Shown here piece after piece: positions 26,154 to 33,792 of a stretch of 64,000 nucleotides of DNA. Within the stretch, counting starts at the first letter, position 1. Each line of letters starts with the position of its first letter. A model generated the notes under the pieces. That model saw only the letters and a list, made by a program, of their open reading frames with translations, made no database searches and was not told the DNA's origin. The position numbers and the translations under genes are program-made. The stretch is from Chryseobacterium ureilyticum (lineage in GTDB: Bacteria; Bacteroidota; Bacteroidia; Flavobacteriales; Weeksellaceae): positions 496,001-560,000 of the forward strand of contig NZ_FTOL01000002.1 in NCBI RefSeq assembly GCF_900156735.1, read 5' to 3'.

Positions 26154-26192
26154 GTAAGTACTTGTATAAAAGTAAGTACAAATATAACTTTG
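26154..26192. promoter_or_regulatory. Divergent promoter with GTAAGTAC repeat operator
   Basis: Two identical GTAAGTAC words lie at 26154-26161 and 26172-26179, 18 bp apart. Directly next to the second lies TATATTTG for the minus strand (26179-26186), and overlapping it TAACTTTG for the plus strand (26185-26192). Both match TAnnTTTG. A regulator bound to the repeats would cover the start of hxlR transcription and the upstream part of the oxidoreductase promoter. Confidence 0.55.
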
Positions 26193-26290
26193 TCTCAGGA
26201 AATAAAAAAATATTTTTCATAAAATTTCTTCACCGAAATCAGTTTTAAGATATTAATACTCAACAATTACAAACAATAAAAAATTTAAAT

Positions 26291-27169
26291 ATGAAAATTA
26301 TAATCACAGGATCACTCGGAAATGTAGCTAAACCTTTAGCAAAGCAATTGGTAGAACAAGGACATGATATCACAGTAATCAGCAGCAATGAATCAAAAAA
26401 ACAAGACATTGAATCTTTAGGAGCAAAACCTGCTATCGGATCTATTACTGATGTTGATTTTTTAACTCAAACATTTAACGGAGCCGACGCTGTATTTGTC
26501 ATGACTCCTCCCGCAATCAGTGCAGATAATATTGTTCAGAATACCATCGATGCCGGAAAAAATTATGCTGAAGCATTAAAAAGCACAGGAGTAAAAAGAG
26601 CTGTAATGCTAAGCAGTGTAGGAGCGGGATCTCCTGTAGAAAATGGTCCGATCAAAGGGCTACATCATATTGAAAAGCTATATCAGGAAATTGACAACAC
26701 CTCATTTACATTCTTAAGAGCGGGATATTTTTATACAAATTTCTTTAATGATATTCCATTGATTAAAAATGCTGGAATTATTGGTGGAAATTATCCTGAA
26801 AATACAGAAATCCCAGTAGTCCATCCTACTGATATTGCTAAAGCAGCAGCAGAGGAATTGGTAAAAAATGAACCCGGAAAAAATATCAGATATATTGTAA
26901 GTGATTCCCGAAAGGCATCTGATTTCGCGAAAGTGCTTGGCTCCTCAGTAGAAAAACCTGAACTTCCATGGGTAGAGTTTTCGGATAAAGATTCTTTAAA
27001 CGGAATGCTACAGGCTGGTTTGCCTCAGGATATGGCTGAACTTTATGTGGAAATGGGATTGGGAATGAAAACCGGAACTGTACAAAAAGATTTTATTGAG
27101 CATGGATCTCCAGTAAACGGAAGTGTAAAATTAGAAGATTTCGCTAAAGAATTTGCTGCTCAGTTTTAA
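26291..27169 (+). CDS. NmrA-like NAD(P)-binding oxidoreductase
   Basis: This 292-residue protein has an N-terminal Rossmann motif (MKIIITGSLGNVAKPLAKQL, a GxxGxxG variant), then GADAVFVMTPP, VKRAVMLSSVGAG and FTFLRAGYFYTNF, typical of the NmrA/QorB atypical short-chain dehydrogenases. The family contains NADPH sensors and quinone reductases. The HxlR-type gene next to it with a sensing cysteine favours a quinone or electrophile response role. It has a roughly 90-base leader after the predicted promoter and ends at a very strong terminator. Confidence 0.88.
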   Translation: MKIIITGSLGNVAKPLAKQLVEQGHDITVISSNESKKQDIESLGAKPAIGSITDVDFLTQTFNGADAVFVMTPPAISADNIVQNTIDAGKNYAEALKSTGVKRAVMLSSVGAGSPVENGPIKGLHHIEKLYQEIDNTSFTFLRAGYFYTNFFNDIPLIKNAGIIGGNYPENTEIPVVHPTDIAKAAAEELVKNEPGKNIRYIVSDSRKASDFAKVLGSSVEKPELPWVEFSDKDSLNGMLQAGLPQDMAELYVEMGLGMKTGTVQKDFIEHGSPVNGSVKLEDFAKEFAAQF

Positions 27170-27219
27170 TGAATTCTATACTAAATAATAGAAATTGTAT
27201 TTCTTGTTAGACGGTTTAA

Positions 27220-27268
27220 AATAATAGTTTCGGCGCACCTTTGGTGCGCCGAAACTATTATTTTTTAG
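27220..27268. terminator. Bidirectional terminator with a 20-bp perfect stem
   Basis: A perfect 20-bp stem (27220-27239 with 27243-27262) closes a three-base TTT loop, with a T-run on the plus side and A-rich sequence on the other. It lies between the convergent NmrA-like and phosphodiesterase genes. Confidence 0.93.
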
Positions 27269-27278
27269 AATGATAATA

Positions 27279-28562
27279 TTATTTCTTTTCTTTTAATATC
27301 TTTTTCAATACTTTGATTTTTCCATCGATAGGCTGATCAATTTTTAACCCTAAAATATCAGCAACAAGCGGATAAACATTTACATTAGCAAATTCATCGA
27401 TCACCAGATTGTTTTTAAATTCCGGTCCCCAAGCGTAGAATGTTGCCTTCATTTCAGGAACTGTTCTTGGGTTATAACCATGTTTTCCGACTGATGTTTT
27501 TTTACCTTTTTCCAGGAAAATCTTCGGTGCTTTTGGTAATAAAAGAATTTGTCCTATTCTGTTGTACTGATCATCTTTTGTTGCAAAATGTAAGTATTTA
27601 GGAAGCTTTTTATCCAGACACACTTCATAATCGCCTGTTTTATTGGCTTTTAATTCTTTGTAAACCGCTTTTACCTCATCCGGATTTTTCACGTATACTC
27701 TTAAAAGTGTCTGAGAATTATAAAAGTCAAATCTGGTTTTATCAAAAAGAAGAGCCGGGATTTCCAGTGGAGTTCCACCATCTACTTTTATCATTCCGTG
27801 ATCGGAAACGAATACAAAGTTGACATTTTTTAATCCTAAATCATTGACTTTCTGAACTAGCTCCCCTATTGCCTTATCAATCAGATGTACAGCGGTTTCT
27901 GTTTCTTTGGTATCAGGACCGTAATGATGTCCGCTTCCATCTACTTCAGGGAAGTACAACGAAATAAAGTGAGGTCTTTTATCTTCAGGAAGCTTTAACC
28001 AGTTGACAACTTTTTCCACTTTTTCCGAAGGTGTAAATTTTTCGTGATATGGATAGTAATAAGAAGGTCTCATTCCACCTGCATCACTTGCAGAACCTAC
28101 CCACATTAATGAAGCAGACACTACACCTTGTTTTTCAGCTAATCCCCAAAGAGGAATTCCTCCATACCAACTTCCGTCTTCTGCATTTTTTTTATTGCTC
28201 ATCGCATAAGTTTCCTTTCGCTTATAATCATAGAAAAAATTGTCTATTAAACCGTGATGTGCTGGATACATTCCCGTAATAAGGCTCCAGTGGTTGGGGA
28301 AAGTAATGCTTGGATAACTTGGAATCATTGCTTCAGCTTTTACACCGTTCCCGGAAAGTTTCAGCAGATTTTCAGCATTGTATTTATTTGCGTAATCGTA
28401 TCGGAAACCATCTGTGGAGATCATGATAACATATGGTTTTGATTGGGCTTCCACACTATTTTGTCTACCCGGAACGACTACCTGAGCCGTATCCACATTT
28501 ACCTGCTGGGCAAAAACTGTTAAGGAAATAAACAGCAGTAAAAAATGTATTCCTCGCTTCAT
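27279..28562 (-). CDS. Ectonucleotide pyrophosphatase/phosphodiesterase (alkaline phosphatase superfamily)
   Basis: This 427-residue protein has a signal peptide (LTVFAQQ), so it is periplasmic or outside the cell. The metal sites of the NPP family are all present: ISTDGFRYDY (Asp), SITFPNHWSLITGMYPAHHG, PEVDGSGHHYGP (Asp/His), VFVSDHGM (Asp-His) and VGKHGYNP (His). The usual nucleophile threonine after FPNH is a serine here (FPNHWS). It probably hydrolyses phosphodiester or pyrophosphate bonds of nucleotides or lipids using two zinc ions. It appears to be monocistronic. Confidence 0.9.
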   Translation of the reverse strand: MKRGIHFLLLFISLTVFAQQVNVDTAQVVVPGRQNSVEAQSKPYVIMISTDGFRYDYANKYNAENLLKLSGNGVKAEAMIPSYPSITFPNHWSLITGMYPAHHGLIDNFFYDYKRKETYAMSNKKNAEDGSWYGGIPLWGLAEKQGVVSASLMWVGSASDAGGMRPSYYYPYHEKFTPSEKVEKVVNWLKLPEDKRPHFISLYFPEVDGSGHHYGPDTKETETAVHLIDKAIGELVQKVNDLGLKNVNFVFVSDHGMIKVDGGTPLEIPALLFDKTRFDFYNSQTLLRVYVKNPDEVKAVYKELKANKTGDYEVCLDKKLPKYLHFATKDDQYNRIGQILLLPKAPKIFLEKGKKTSVGKHGYNPRTVPEMKATFYAWGPEFKNNLVIDEFANVNVYPLVADILGLKIDQPIDGKIKVLKKILKEKK

Positions 28563-28578
28563 TATTTAAAATTTTTGG

Positions 28579-28586
28579 CAAAGTTA
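28579..28586 (-). promoter_or_regulatory. Predicted -7 promoter box of the phosphodiesterase gene
   Basis: TAACTTTG on the minus strand fits TAnnTTTG and lies 17 bases before the ATG at 28562. Confidence 0.45.
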
Positions 28587-28656
28587 CATTCTCTACTGCT
28601 CCCTGAAAAGTTTAAGAGGTTAAAAGTATATTAAAACCAATTATTTTTGAATTAAA

Positions 28657-29493
28657 CTAAATAGTTCTTTTCATTTCAAATTGTGATAACCAGTTTTCAA
28701 GACCGATTTTCTGATCAAGAAACTCTTTGGTCTCTTTGGAAACATCGTCTACATTATTGATAGCAATTGGACTTCCATCAACAATAGTTTTGAAAAGCAT
28801 CCTACCTATTCCTTGTTTTCTGTATTCTTTATGAACAGCAACCTGAAGTACTTTTCTCGCTGTGGAATTGTAAATAATATACCCTACAAGCTTGTCATCA
28901 GCATAAGCTCCCATAGTTGTGTAAATTTCAGGCATAGGATCCAATACATAAACAGATCCTTGCCAGGAAGGTTCAATATCCCAGAAAGAACGAAGACTAT
29001 CCCATTGGAACTCTGCCATTTTCTTTATAGTGATCTCAGCGTTTTCCTGTTCTGAGCGAATATTTCCTCTAAAGCAAAGCAGTTTTCTGACAATTTTAAA
29101 TCCTAAGTTTTCATAAGCTCTGATTGCAGCTGCGTTCCCTTCAATCACCTCCAATAACAATACCTCAGCATTTCTTTCTTTTAAAACAGGGATAATAAAG
29201 TCATACATTTTTCTAACCAGACCTTTTCCTCTGCTTTCCGGAATAACTCCTGTTCCGCCATTATAGATGATTTTCTGTCCGTCTTCTATTGCTTCAGACT
29301 GAAGAATAAAGCTTACTAATTTTCCATCTTCAAAACCACCTACGGAAATATCCATATTTAATTTTTCTGCGGCAATTTTTGAGGTAAGCACTTCTTTCGT
29401 TAAGTGAAAAGGAACAATATAATCTGAGAAAGACAGATTAAATACTGTTAAAATTTCATCTACACTTACATTTGTCAAGGTTCTAAACTCCAT
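28657..29493 (-). CDS. Double-GNAT N-acetyltransferase
   Basis: This 278-residue protein has two GNAT-type domains. The first (about residues 1-150) has the acetyl-CoA motif GVIPESRGKGLVRKMYDF followed by AIRAYENLGFKIVRKL. The second (about 170-275) has QVAVHKEYRKQGIGRMLF. Both sets of acetyl-CoA-binding residues look intact. The substrate is unknown. It is the third gene of an operon with GrpB-like and cytidine deaminase-like genes, beginning 18 bases after the latter. Confidence 0.86.
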   Translation of the reverse strand: MEFRTLTNVSVDEILTVFNLSFSDYIVPFHLTKEVLTSKIAAEKLNMDISVGGFEDGKLVSFILQSEAIEDGQKIIYNGGTGVIPESRGKGLVRKMYDFIIPVLKERNAEVLLLEVIEGNAAAIRAYENLGFKIVRKLLCFRGNIRSEQENAEITIKKMAEFQWDSLRSFWDIEPSWQGSVYVLDPMPEIYTTMGAYADDKLVGYIIYNSTARKVLQVAVHKEYRKQGIGRMLFKTIVDGSPIAINNVDDVSKETKEFLDQKIGLENWLSQFEMKRTI

Positions 29494-29511
29494 TAGTCTT
29501 TATTTAAATTA

Positions 29512-29916
29512 TTACCATTCTCTGTCAAGGTCTTCTTTCCAGTCGTAAGGCATTAGTTCTTTTAAGGTTACAAATACTCCGTTTTTCACTTCGATTATCG
29601 CATTAAGATTGTCTTTCGACAACTGGCTCATCAGTTCTCTGCATCGTCCACATGGTGGAACAGCGTTTCCATCATTTCCTACAGCAACGGCTGCTTTAAT
29701 ATGGCTTTCTCCATTTTTCAACATTTCAGCCACGGCACTGTGTTCGGCACAAAATCCCATAGAACAAGCTGTGTCTATGCTAATTCCTGTATATATATTT
29801 CCTGCTGCTGTTTCAATTGCCGCTGCTACTCCACCATATTCTATAAAATCATTCAGTATCGTTGATTTTGCAAATTGGCTGGCAATTTCCTTCAAATCTT
29901 TTCTCATGAAATTCAT
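29512..29916 (-). CDS. Cytidine deaminase-like protein
   Basis: This 134-residue zinc hydrolase has the cytidine deaminase site: CAEHSAVAEML (His-Ala-Glu type, here C-A-E-H) and PPCGRCRELMSQL (PCxxC). The motif order with CAEHSA fits a CDA of the tetrameric or blasticidin-S-deaminase type. It should deaminate cytidine or a related nucleoside in pyrimidine salvage. Specificity cannot be settled from sequence. Its start overlaps the GrpB-like gene by 4 bases. An internal ATG at residue 4 (MRKDLKEIA) is also possible. Confidence 0.85.
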   Translation of the reverse strand: MNFMRKDLKEIASQFAKSTILNDFIEYGGVAAAIETAAGNIYTGISIDTACSMGFCAEHSAVAEMLKNGESHIKAAVAVGNDGNAVPPCGRCRELMSQLSKDNLNAIIEVKNGVFVTLKELMPYDWKEDLDREW

Positions 29917-30515
29917 TTAATTTGATTATTTAAATACCATTGAATCGCATTCTGTTCTTCTTTTTTGATAAAAGGATCTTTTCCCTCATTATAATCATTG
30001 CCATCAATCCATTCCAGCTGACTGAGTTTTTCCTTTAATTGCTGATATTCTTCTTTAATATCGGGATGGGAACGGAGATAATCCCGAAATGCAATGTGTC
30101 GAAGCCAATGTTCTGATGACGTTGGAATTGTATGAATATGTGCTATACGAAGCTGATGATTGTGTAGTTCTTCGGGAATTTGATCACCTAAATGAATAAT
30201 TTCAGGAAAGCCTAAGGTCTGAGGTTTATCTTTAAGCTTAATAAAAAACCGCCGGTATGGCATTTCTTCGTTATACTTTTCATAATAAACATAATCTTTT
30301 CCCTGTAATAGAGATGGAATCTGATCTAATTCCGTTTCATTTTTTACACCGATCATAATATCAATAATCGGTTTGGCAGACAAGCCCTCTACTGAGGTAC
30401 TTCCGATATGTTCAATTTCCGGCTGTAAGAAACCAATATTTTTTTCCAGATCTTTTTTAATGGATTCAAATTGTTCTTTCCAAATCGGATTGTATTTTTC
30501 AAAAGTAACTTTCAT
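29913..30515 (-). CDS. GrpB-family protein (UPF0157, nucleotidyltransferase fold)
   Basis: This 200-residue protein carries the GrpB signature VTFEKYNPIWKEQFESIK, IEHIGSTSVEGLSAKPIIDIMIGV and RIAHIHTIPTSSEHWLRHIAFRDYLRSHP. GrpB proteins have a nucleotidyltransferase-like fold, and their function is not established. ATG 30515 is chosen because the predicted promoter box at 30534-30541 would start transcription after the alternative upstream start at 30536. It is the first gene of an operon with the cytidine deaminase-like and GNAT genes. Confidence 0.88.
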   Translation of the reverse strand: MKVTFEKYNPIWKEQFESIKKDLEKNIGFLQPEIEHIGSTSVEGLSAKPIIDIMIGVKNETELDQIPSLLQGKDYVYYEKYNEEMPYRRFFIKLKDKPQTLGFPEIIHLGDQIPEELHNHQLRIAHIHTIPTSSEHWLRHIAFRDYLRSHPDIKEEYQQLKEKLSQLEWIDGNDYNEGKDPFIKKEEQNAIQWYLNNQIK

Positions 30516-30533
30516 GGAAATTGTGGTGACTAA

Positions 30534-30541
30534 CAAATATA
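30534..30541 (-). promoter_or_regulatory. Predicted -7 promoter box of the GrpB operon
   Basis: TATATTTG on the minus strand fits TAnnTTTG and lies 18 bases before the ATG at 30515. Confidence 0.5.
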
Positions 30542-30600
30542 TGAAAAATTAGTCAAATCCTTTATTATTAGGCATCTCAAGATATTTCATATGGATACTA

Positions 30601-30636
30601 AAAATAGTACCTCTTAAAAAGAAGAGGTACTATTTA
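30601..30636 (-). terminator. Terminator at the end of the DUF5777-DOMON operon
   Basis: AAATAGTACCTCTT (30602-30615) and AAGAGGTACTATTT (30622-30635) form a perfect 14-bp stem with a six-base loop, 22 bases beyond the DOMON gene. Confidence 0.88.
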
Positions 30637-30657
30637 ATATATTTTAATTGTTAGAAA

Positions 30658-31404
30658 TTATTCTTTGATCATTTTGTCATAAGAAACACTTCCATCCTTG
30701 AGTCTGATTTCAAGATAATAGTTTCCAGATTGTAGATCTTCAATATTAATATTTTGTTTATCAGGGATTATTGATTTTATTTTTCTTCCAGTTGCTTCGT
30801 AGATTTCCACAGATTTGATTTTCTCAAAGTTTTTGAAGTTCACACTTGTTTTTGCCGGATTAGGATAAACATTTACTTTTTTGCTATTGGCAAATACTTC
30901 ATTTGTTGACAAAGTACTTGCTGTCATTGTTAATGTTGCATATCCTCTTCCTGCATCATGATAGCCTATAGACGGACTTGATTTCCTTGCATAAAAAATA
31001 TTAATCGTTCCAGCAGTATTAGGAACGGTAAAATCTCCGCCTCCACCCGAAAGTGATCTTGTTGCTACAATGGTTCTGATACTTCCAGCCACAGTATTAG
31101 ATGTTTCTGTCCAATCCTGAGAAGGATCTGCATTAGGTGGATTCCCGAAACCGGTAAACGTATAATCTCTGTTTGCAGAAGAATTATATATAAATCCATC
31201 GGCTCCTGTTGCCATACCAGTACTTCCAAAACCAATTCCAAGCATTGAATTACTGTCACCTGTCAATGTAAGTGTTACTCCAGTAGGAGTTGTATCTAAT
31301 TTCACCGTCATGGATGTAGCCAATAGATTGACCACTCCTGACGAAAATTGTGCCCAGGCAAAATTTGCAAGAGCTAAACTCAGTGTTAGTAAAGTTTTTT
31401 TCAT
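30658..31404 (-). CDS. Secreted DOMON-like domain protein with T9SS sorting tail
   Basis: This 248-residue protein has a signal peptide (LANFAWAQ). Residues about 20-165 look like a DOMON domain: VTLTLTGDSNSMLGIGFGSTGM, GADGFIYNSS, RTIVATRSLSGGGGDF and FYARKSSPSIGYHDAGRGY. The domain binds heme or sugars in known proteins. Residues about 175-248 form a T9SS type A sorting domain (KVNVYPNPAKTSVNFKNF), so the protein should reach the cell surface. It is the last gene of the five-gene operon with cytochrome c and YceI genes, which favours an electron-transfer or heme-linked role, but this is inference. Confidence 0.82.
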   Translation of the reverse strand: MKKTLLTLSLALANFAWAQFSSGVVNLLATSMTVKLDTTPTGVTLTLTGDSNSMLGIGFGSTGMATGADGFIYNSSANRDYTFTGFGNPPNADPSQDWTETSNTVAGSIRTIVATRSLSGGGGDFTVPNTAGTINIFYARKSSPSIGYHDAGRGYATLTMTASTLSTNEVFANSKKVNVYPNPAKTSVNFKNFEKIKSVEIYEATGRKIKSIIPDKQNINIEDLQSGNYYLEIRLKDGSVSYDKMIKE

Positions 31405-31405
31405 A

Positions 31406-31924
31406 TCAATTTTTTAAGAGATTAATGATTTCCTTGTTGTTCGTTTGTAATGCATATTCAAAAGGGGTCATTCCCATTGAATCTTTTCTGGATTTGTCTG
31501 CTTTGTACTTCAGAAGCAGCTCAACCAAATCTTTGTTTCCAAATTTCACTGCCCAGAATAAAGGAGTATATCCTGTAGCATCTGCAATATTAGGATCTGC
31601 ACTTCTTTTCAATAAAGATTCTGTCAGTTCTCTGTTATACTTTACTGCTAGTCCCGCCAATGCAGTTCCTTCTCTACTTTTATAGTTTACATCTTTTACG
31701 TGATCAATCAGGAATTTTGCCACCTCTATATTCCCCCTGTAACATGCCAGAATGAGAGGTGAAAAACCACCCTCATTAGTTTGGTTAATGACATCAGGGT
31801 TTTGTTTCATCAGTTCCTGAACTTCAGTTACAGTACCAGATCTTGCAATATCAAATATTGATTTTACCTGAGCTGTTAGAAGTGAGCTTAAAAAAAAGCC
31901 TGTCAATACAATTAGATTTTTCAT
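31406..31924 (-). CDS. Secreted ankyrin-repeat protein
   Basis: This 172-residue protein has a signal peptide (FFLSSLLTAQ) and about four ankyrin repeats (GGFSPLILACYRGNIEVAKFL, EGTALAGLAVKYNRELTESLL, GYTPLFWAVKFGNKDLVELLL, GMTPFEYALQTNNKEI). It is likely a periplasmic protein-binding scaffold. The start overlaps the stop of the YceI gene by 4 bases, and the DOMON gene follows after 1 base. In other bacteria periplasmic ankyrin proteins support oxidative-stress enzymes; that role here is only a suggestion. Confidence 0.88.
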   Translation of the reverse strand: MKNLIVLTGFFLSSLLTAQVKSIFDIARSGTVTEVQELMKQNPDVINQTNEGGFSPLILACYRGNIEVAKFLIDHVKDVNYKSREGTALAGLAVKYNRELTESLLKRSADPNIADATGYTPLFWAVKFGNKDLVELLLKYKADKSRKDSMGMTPFEYALQTNNKEIINLLKN

Positions 31925-32463
31925 TGTTTCGTCAATATATATTTATACTCCACATTTACACTTTCAGCTATTTTCTTCGTTACCATTTTAGGAATTGTAA
32001 CTTTATACTCTGCAGGTTTTGCCACAAAATTCCCTTGCACATAGATTTTGCCATCCTTTGCATATATTGTTGCCGCTGAGGTAACCGCTTTGTCAACTCC
32101 ATGAAAATTGTGAGTTCCCTGAATAGTATATTTTTGTGGGTTAGAAGTCAGTTTTGCAGCATCGAAATTGACAATCTTACCTTTGAATGTTGTTTTGGGA
32201 TATTTGGCTGTTTCGGCATAGCTTTCGTTGAAGTGCTCTTCCATTAATTTAGTTTTAAAATGAAAGTTTTTGACAATTGAAACGGATGCTATTTCTCCAT
32301 TATCGGCATTTAAAACCACCAGATTATTATCATCCGAGGCGTAAATATCTTCGAATAAAGGCACAGAAGCTTCAAAGTTCACAATCCCTGTTTTGGAACT
32401 GTATTTTTGAGCATAGGTATAACTGACACACAGAGAAATACCCAATAATATTATTTTTTTCAT
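31921..32463 (-). CDS. YceI-family periplasmic lipid-binding protein
   Basis: This 180-residue protein has a signal peptide (LCVSYTYAQ). It has the YceI lipocalin-like pattern: SKTGIVNFEASVP at the start, KTKLMEEHFNESYAETAKYPKTTFKGKI in the middle, and a strand-rich end VNVEYKYILTK. YceI proteins bind polyprenoid or quinone-like lipids in the periplasm. It lies 11 bases downstream of the cytochrome c gene in the operon, so a quinone-linked electron path is plausible. Confidence 0.9.
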   Translation of the reverse strand: MKKIILLGISLCVSYTYAQKYSSKTGIVNFEASVPLFEDIYASDDNNLVVLNADNGEIASVSIVKNFHFKTKLMEEHFNESYAETAKYPKTTFKGKIVNFDAAKLTSNPQKYTIQGTHNFHGVDKAVTSAATIYAKDGKIYVQGNFVAKPAEYKVTIPKMVTKKIAESVNVEYKYILTKQ

Positions 32464-32474
32464 ATCAAATCTTT

Positions 32475-32822
32475 TTAATTTTCAATTAATCCATCGGCTT
32501 TCCATTTAAGGAAAATATTGATTTGTGTAGCAGATAAAGAACCTCCTTTTGGCATTTTCTGCTGATCACCATTTGCTCTTTGAATCCTGTCCAGAATACC
32601 TTCTATATTATTTTTTACCTGTTCATAATTTGTTAATGGTTTAAAGCTTCCGGCAGAGTGACATCCTATACAGTTATTTTCTATGATTGGTTTTATATCC
32701 GCGGTATAGTTTACAGCCACTGTTATAGGGGTATTATCTGAAATTTCTTCATATGTTCTGCTCTCACAGGCAATTATTACCATTGCCAAGGATACTGTCA
32801 GTAGGTATATTAACTTTTTCAT
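32475..32822 (-). CDS. Cytochrome c lipoprotein (single CxxCH)
   Basis: This 115-residue protein starts at ATG 32822 (MKKLIYLLTV). It has a lipobox-like end of the signal peptide (MVIIAC, Cys near residue 19) and one heme c site CIGCH near residue 53 in IIENNCIGCHSAGSFKPL. A methionine that could be the distal ligand is in QQKMPKGGSLS. It is anchored in the envelope and carries one covalent heme. The next gene upstream ends one base before it. Longer upstream starts would run into the DUF5777 gene and spoil the signal peptide. Confidence 0.88.
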   Translation of the reverse strand: MKKLIYLLTVSLAMVIIACESRTYEEISDNTPITVAVNYTADIKPIIENNCIGCHSAGSFKPLTNYEQVKNNIEGILDRIQRANGDQQKMPKGGSLSATQINIFLKWKADGLIEN

Positions 32823-32823
32823 A

Positions 32824-33666
32824 TTAAAAAACTCTATAAAGATTAAACCCAAAGAAAATATGTCCTTTCCCCCAGTTTCCTGATGCATTTGTAAGGTATC
32901 CTATATCGGAATTGATCTGGGAATTGGTAAATAAAAGCTGAAAAACATGTCCCCCGGTTTCTATATCTACTCCCAGCGATAATGGATTTTTATAGAAACT
33001 GTGATTATCGAAATTCACAAAATATTCTGCATTCAGAGATATTCTTTTTGAAATTTTATATCGTCCGCCCAAGCCTGCTAAAAATTGGTTTTTATCTTCA
33101 ATATTGGGTTCGTACAGATTTTTATGAACGTACGAAGGGGTGAGCTGTAGTGAAAGTTTATCACTGAATCTTCTAGAAATCAAAGCCTGGGTAAGGTATG
33201 CAAGTCTGTCGTTGAACTTAAGATGCGGATAAGTGTCTTTATCCAGATCCGTATTGGCTGCCACTACATTATAGCCTACGATATCTACAGGAAAGTTATC
33301 GTTTTGTCTCACCAGTCTGTATTTTACTCCACCTTCAAAGGTTTTCATATTGGTTTCCCGGGAAAGACTTACAGATACGGCATCCGTAATCCCGTAAATT
33401 ACACCTAATTTGGTGGAGGCATTATCCAATCCGAAAAAGTTTTTAAACCCGGTACTTACATCTCCAAAACGGTGCGCAATGACCACGTACCATTCTTTCT
33501 TTGCGGTGAGTTTGGTAGATTGCCCGGTAACTATCTGTAGAGCTTTAAAAGCCGGTTGTGAGATTTCGGTATTGGTTTTAATGGTATCAATATCTTTCAG
33601 CAGATCTTCCTGTGAGAAGGCGAAACCTGATGTAAGTACTGATAAAAACAAGAGAGCTTTTGTCAT
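32824..33666 (-). CDS. DUF5777-family outer-membrane beta-barrel protein
   Basis: This 280-residue protein has a signal peptide (LTSGFAFSQ). The mature part has LQIVTGQSTKLTAKKEWYVVIAHRFGD and GITDAVSVSLSRE, the pattern of the DUF5777 barrels, and ends in the barrel-closing strand WGKGHIFFGFNLYRVF. It probably forms an outer-membrane barrel or pore. It is the first gene of the five-gene operon, with a Crp-type box and promoter just upstream. ATG 33666 is preferred to a TTG two codons earlier. The function is unknown. Confidence 0.86.
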   Translation of the reverse strand: MTKALLFLSVLTSGFAFSQEDLLKDIDTIKTNTEISQPAFKALQIVTGQSTKLTAKKEWYVVIAHRFGDVSTGFKNFFGLDNASTKLGVIYGITDAVSVSLSRETNMKTFEGGVKYRLVRQNDNFPVDIVGYNVVAANTDLDKDTYPHLKFNDRLAYLTQALISRRFSDKLSLQLTPSYVHKNLYEPNIEDKNQFLAGLGGRYKISKRISLNAEYFVNFDNHSFYKNPLSLGVDIETGGHVFQLLFTNSQINSDIGYLTNASGNWGKGHIFFGFNLYRVF

Positions 33667-33694
33667 ATACAATTTGAATTAAATTATGATATAA

Positions 33695-33702
33695 CAAACT
33701 TA
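33695..33702 (-). promoter_or_regulatory. Predicted -7 promoter box of the DUF5777 operon
   Basis: TAAGTTTG on the minus strand fits TAnnTTTG, 28 bases before the ATG at 33666. Transcription would begin near 33690. Confidence 0.55.
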
Positions 33703-33724
33703 TCAAGTTATTAATTCAAAAATA

Positions 33725-33740
33725 TGTGACAAAAGTCACC
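33725..33740. promoter_or_regulatory. Crp-type operator TGTGA-N6-TCACC
   Basis: TGTGACAAAAGTCACC differs at one base from the E. coli CRP consensus TGTGAN6TCACA. Its centre lies about 42 bp upstream of the predicted transcription start of the DUF5777 operon, the class II activator position. The gene for a Crp-family protein with matching recognition residues ends about 50 bp away. Confidence 0.7.
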
Positions 33741-33792
33741 TTAAAAATAGTTTTTATCAATCATAAAAACAAAACTATTAAAACAATATAAA

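Noticed and set aside
32823..32888. Longer start for the cytochrome c lipoprotein
   Set aside because: It would overlap the end of the DUF5777 gene and put extra residues before the lipoprotein signal peptide starting at 32822.
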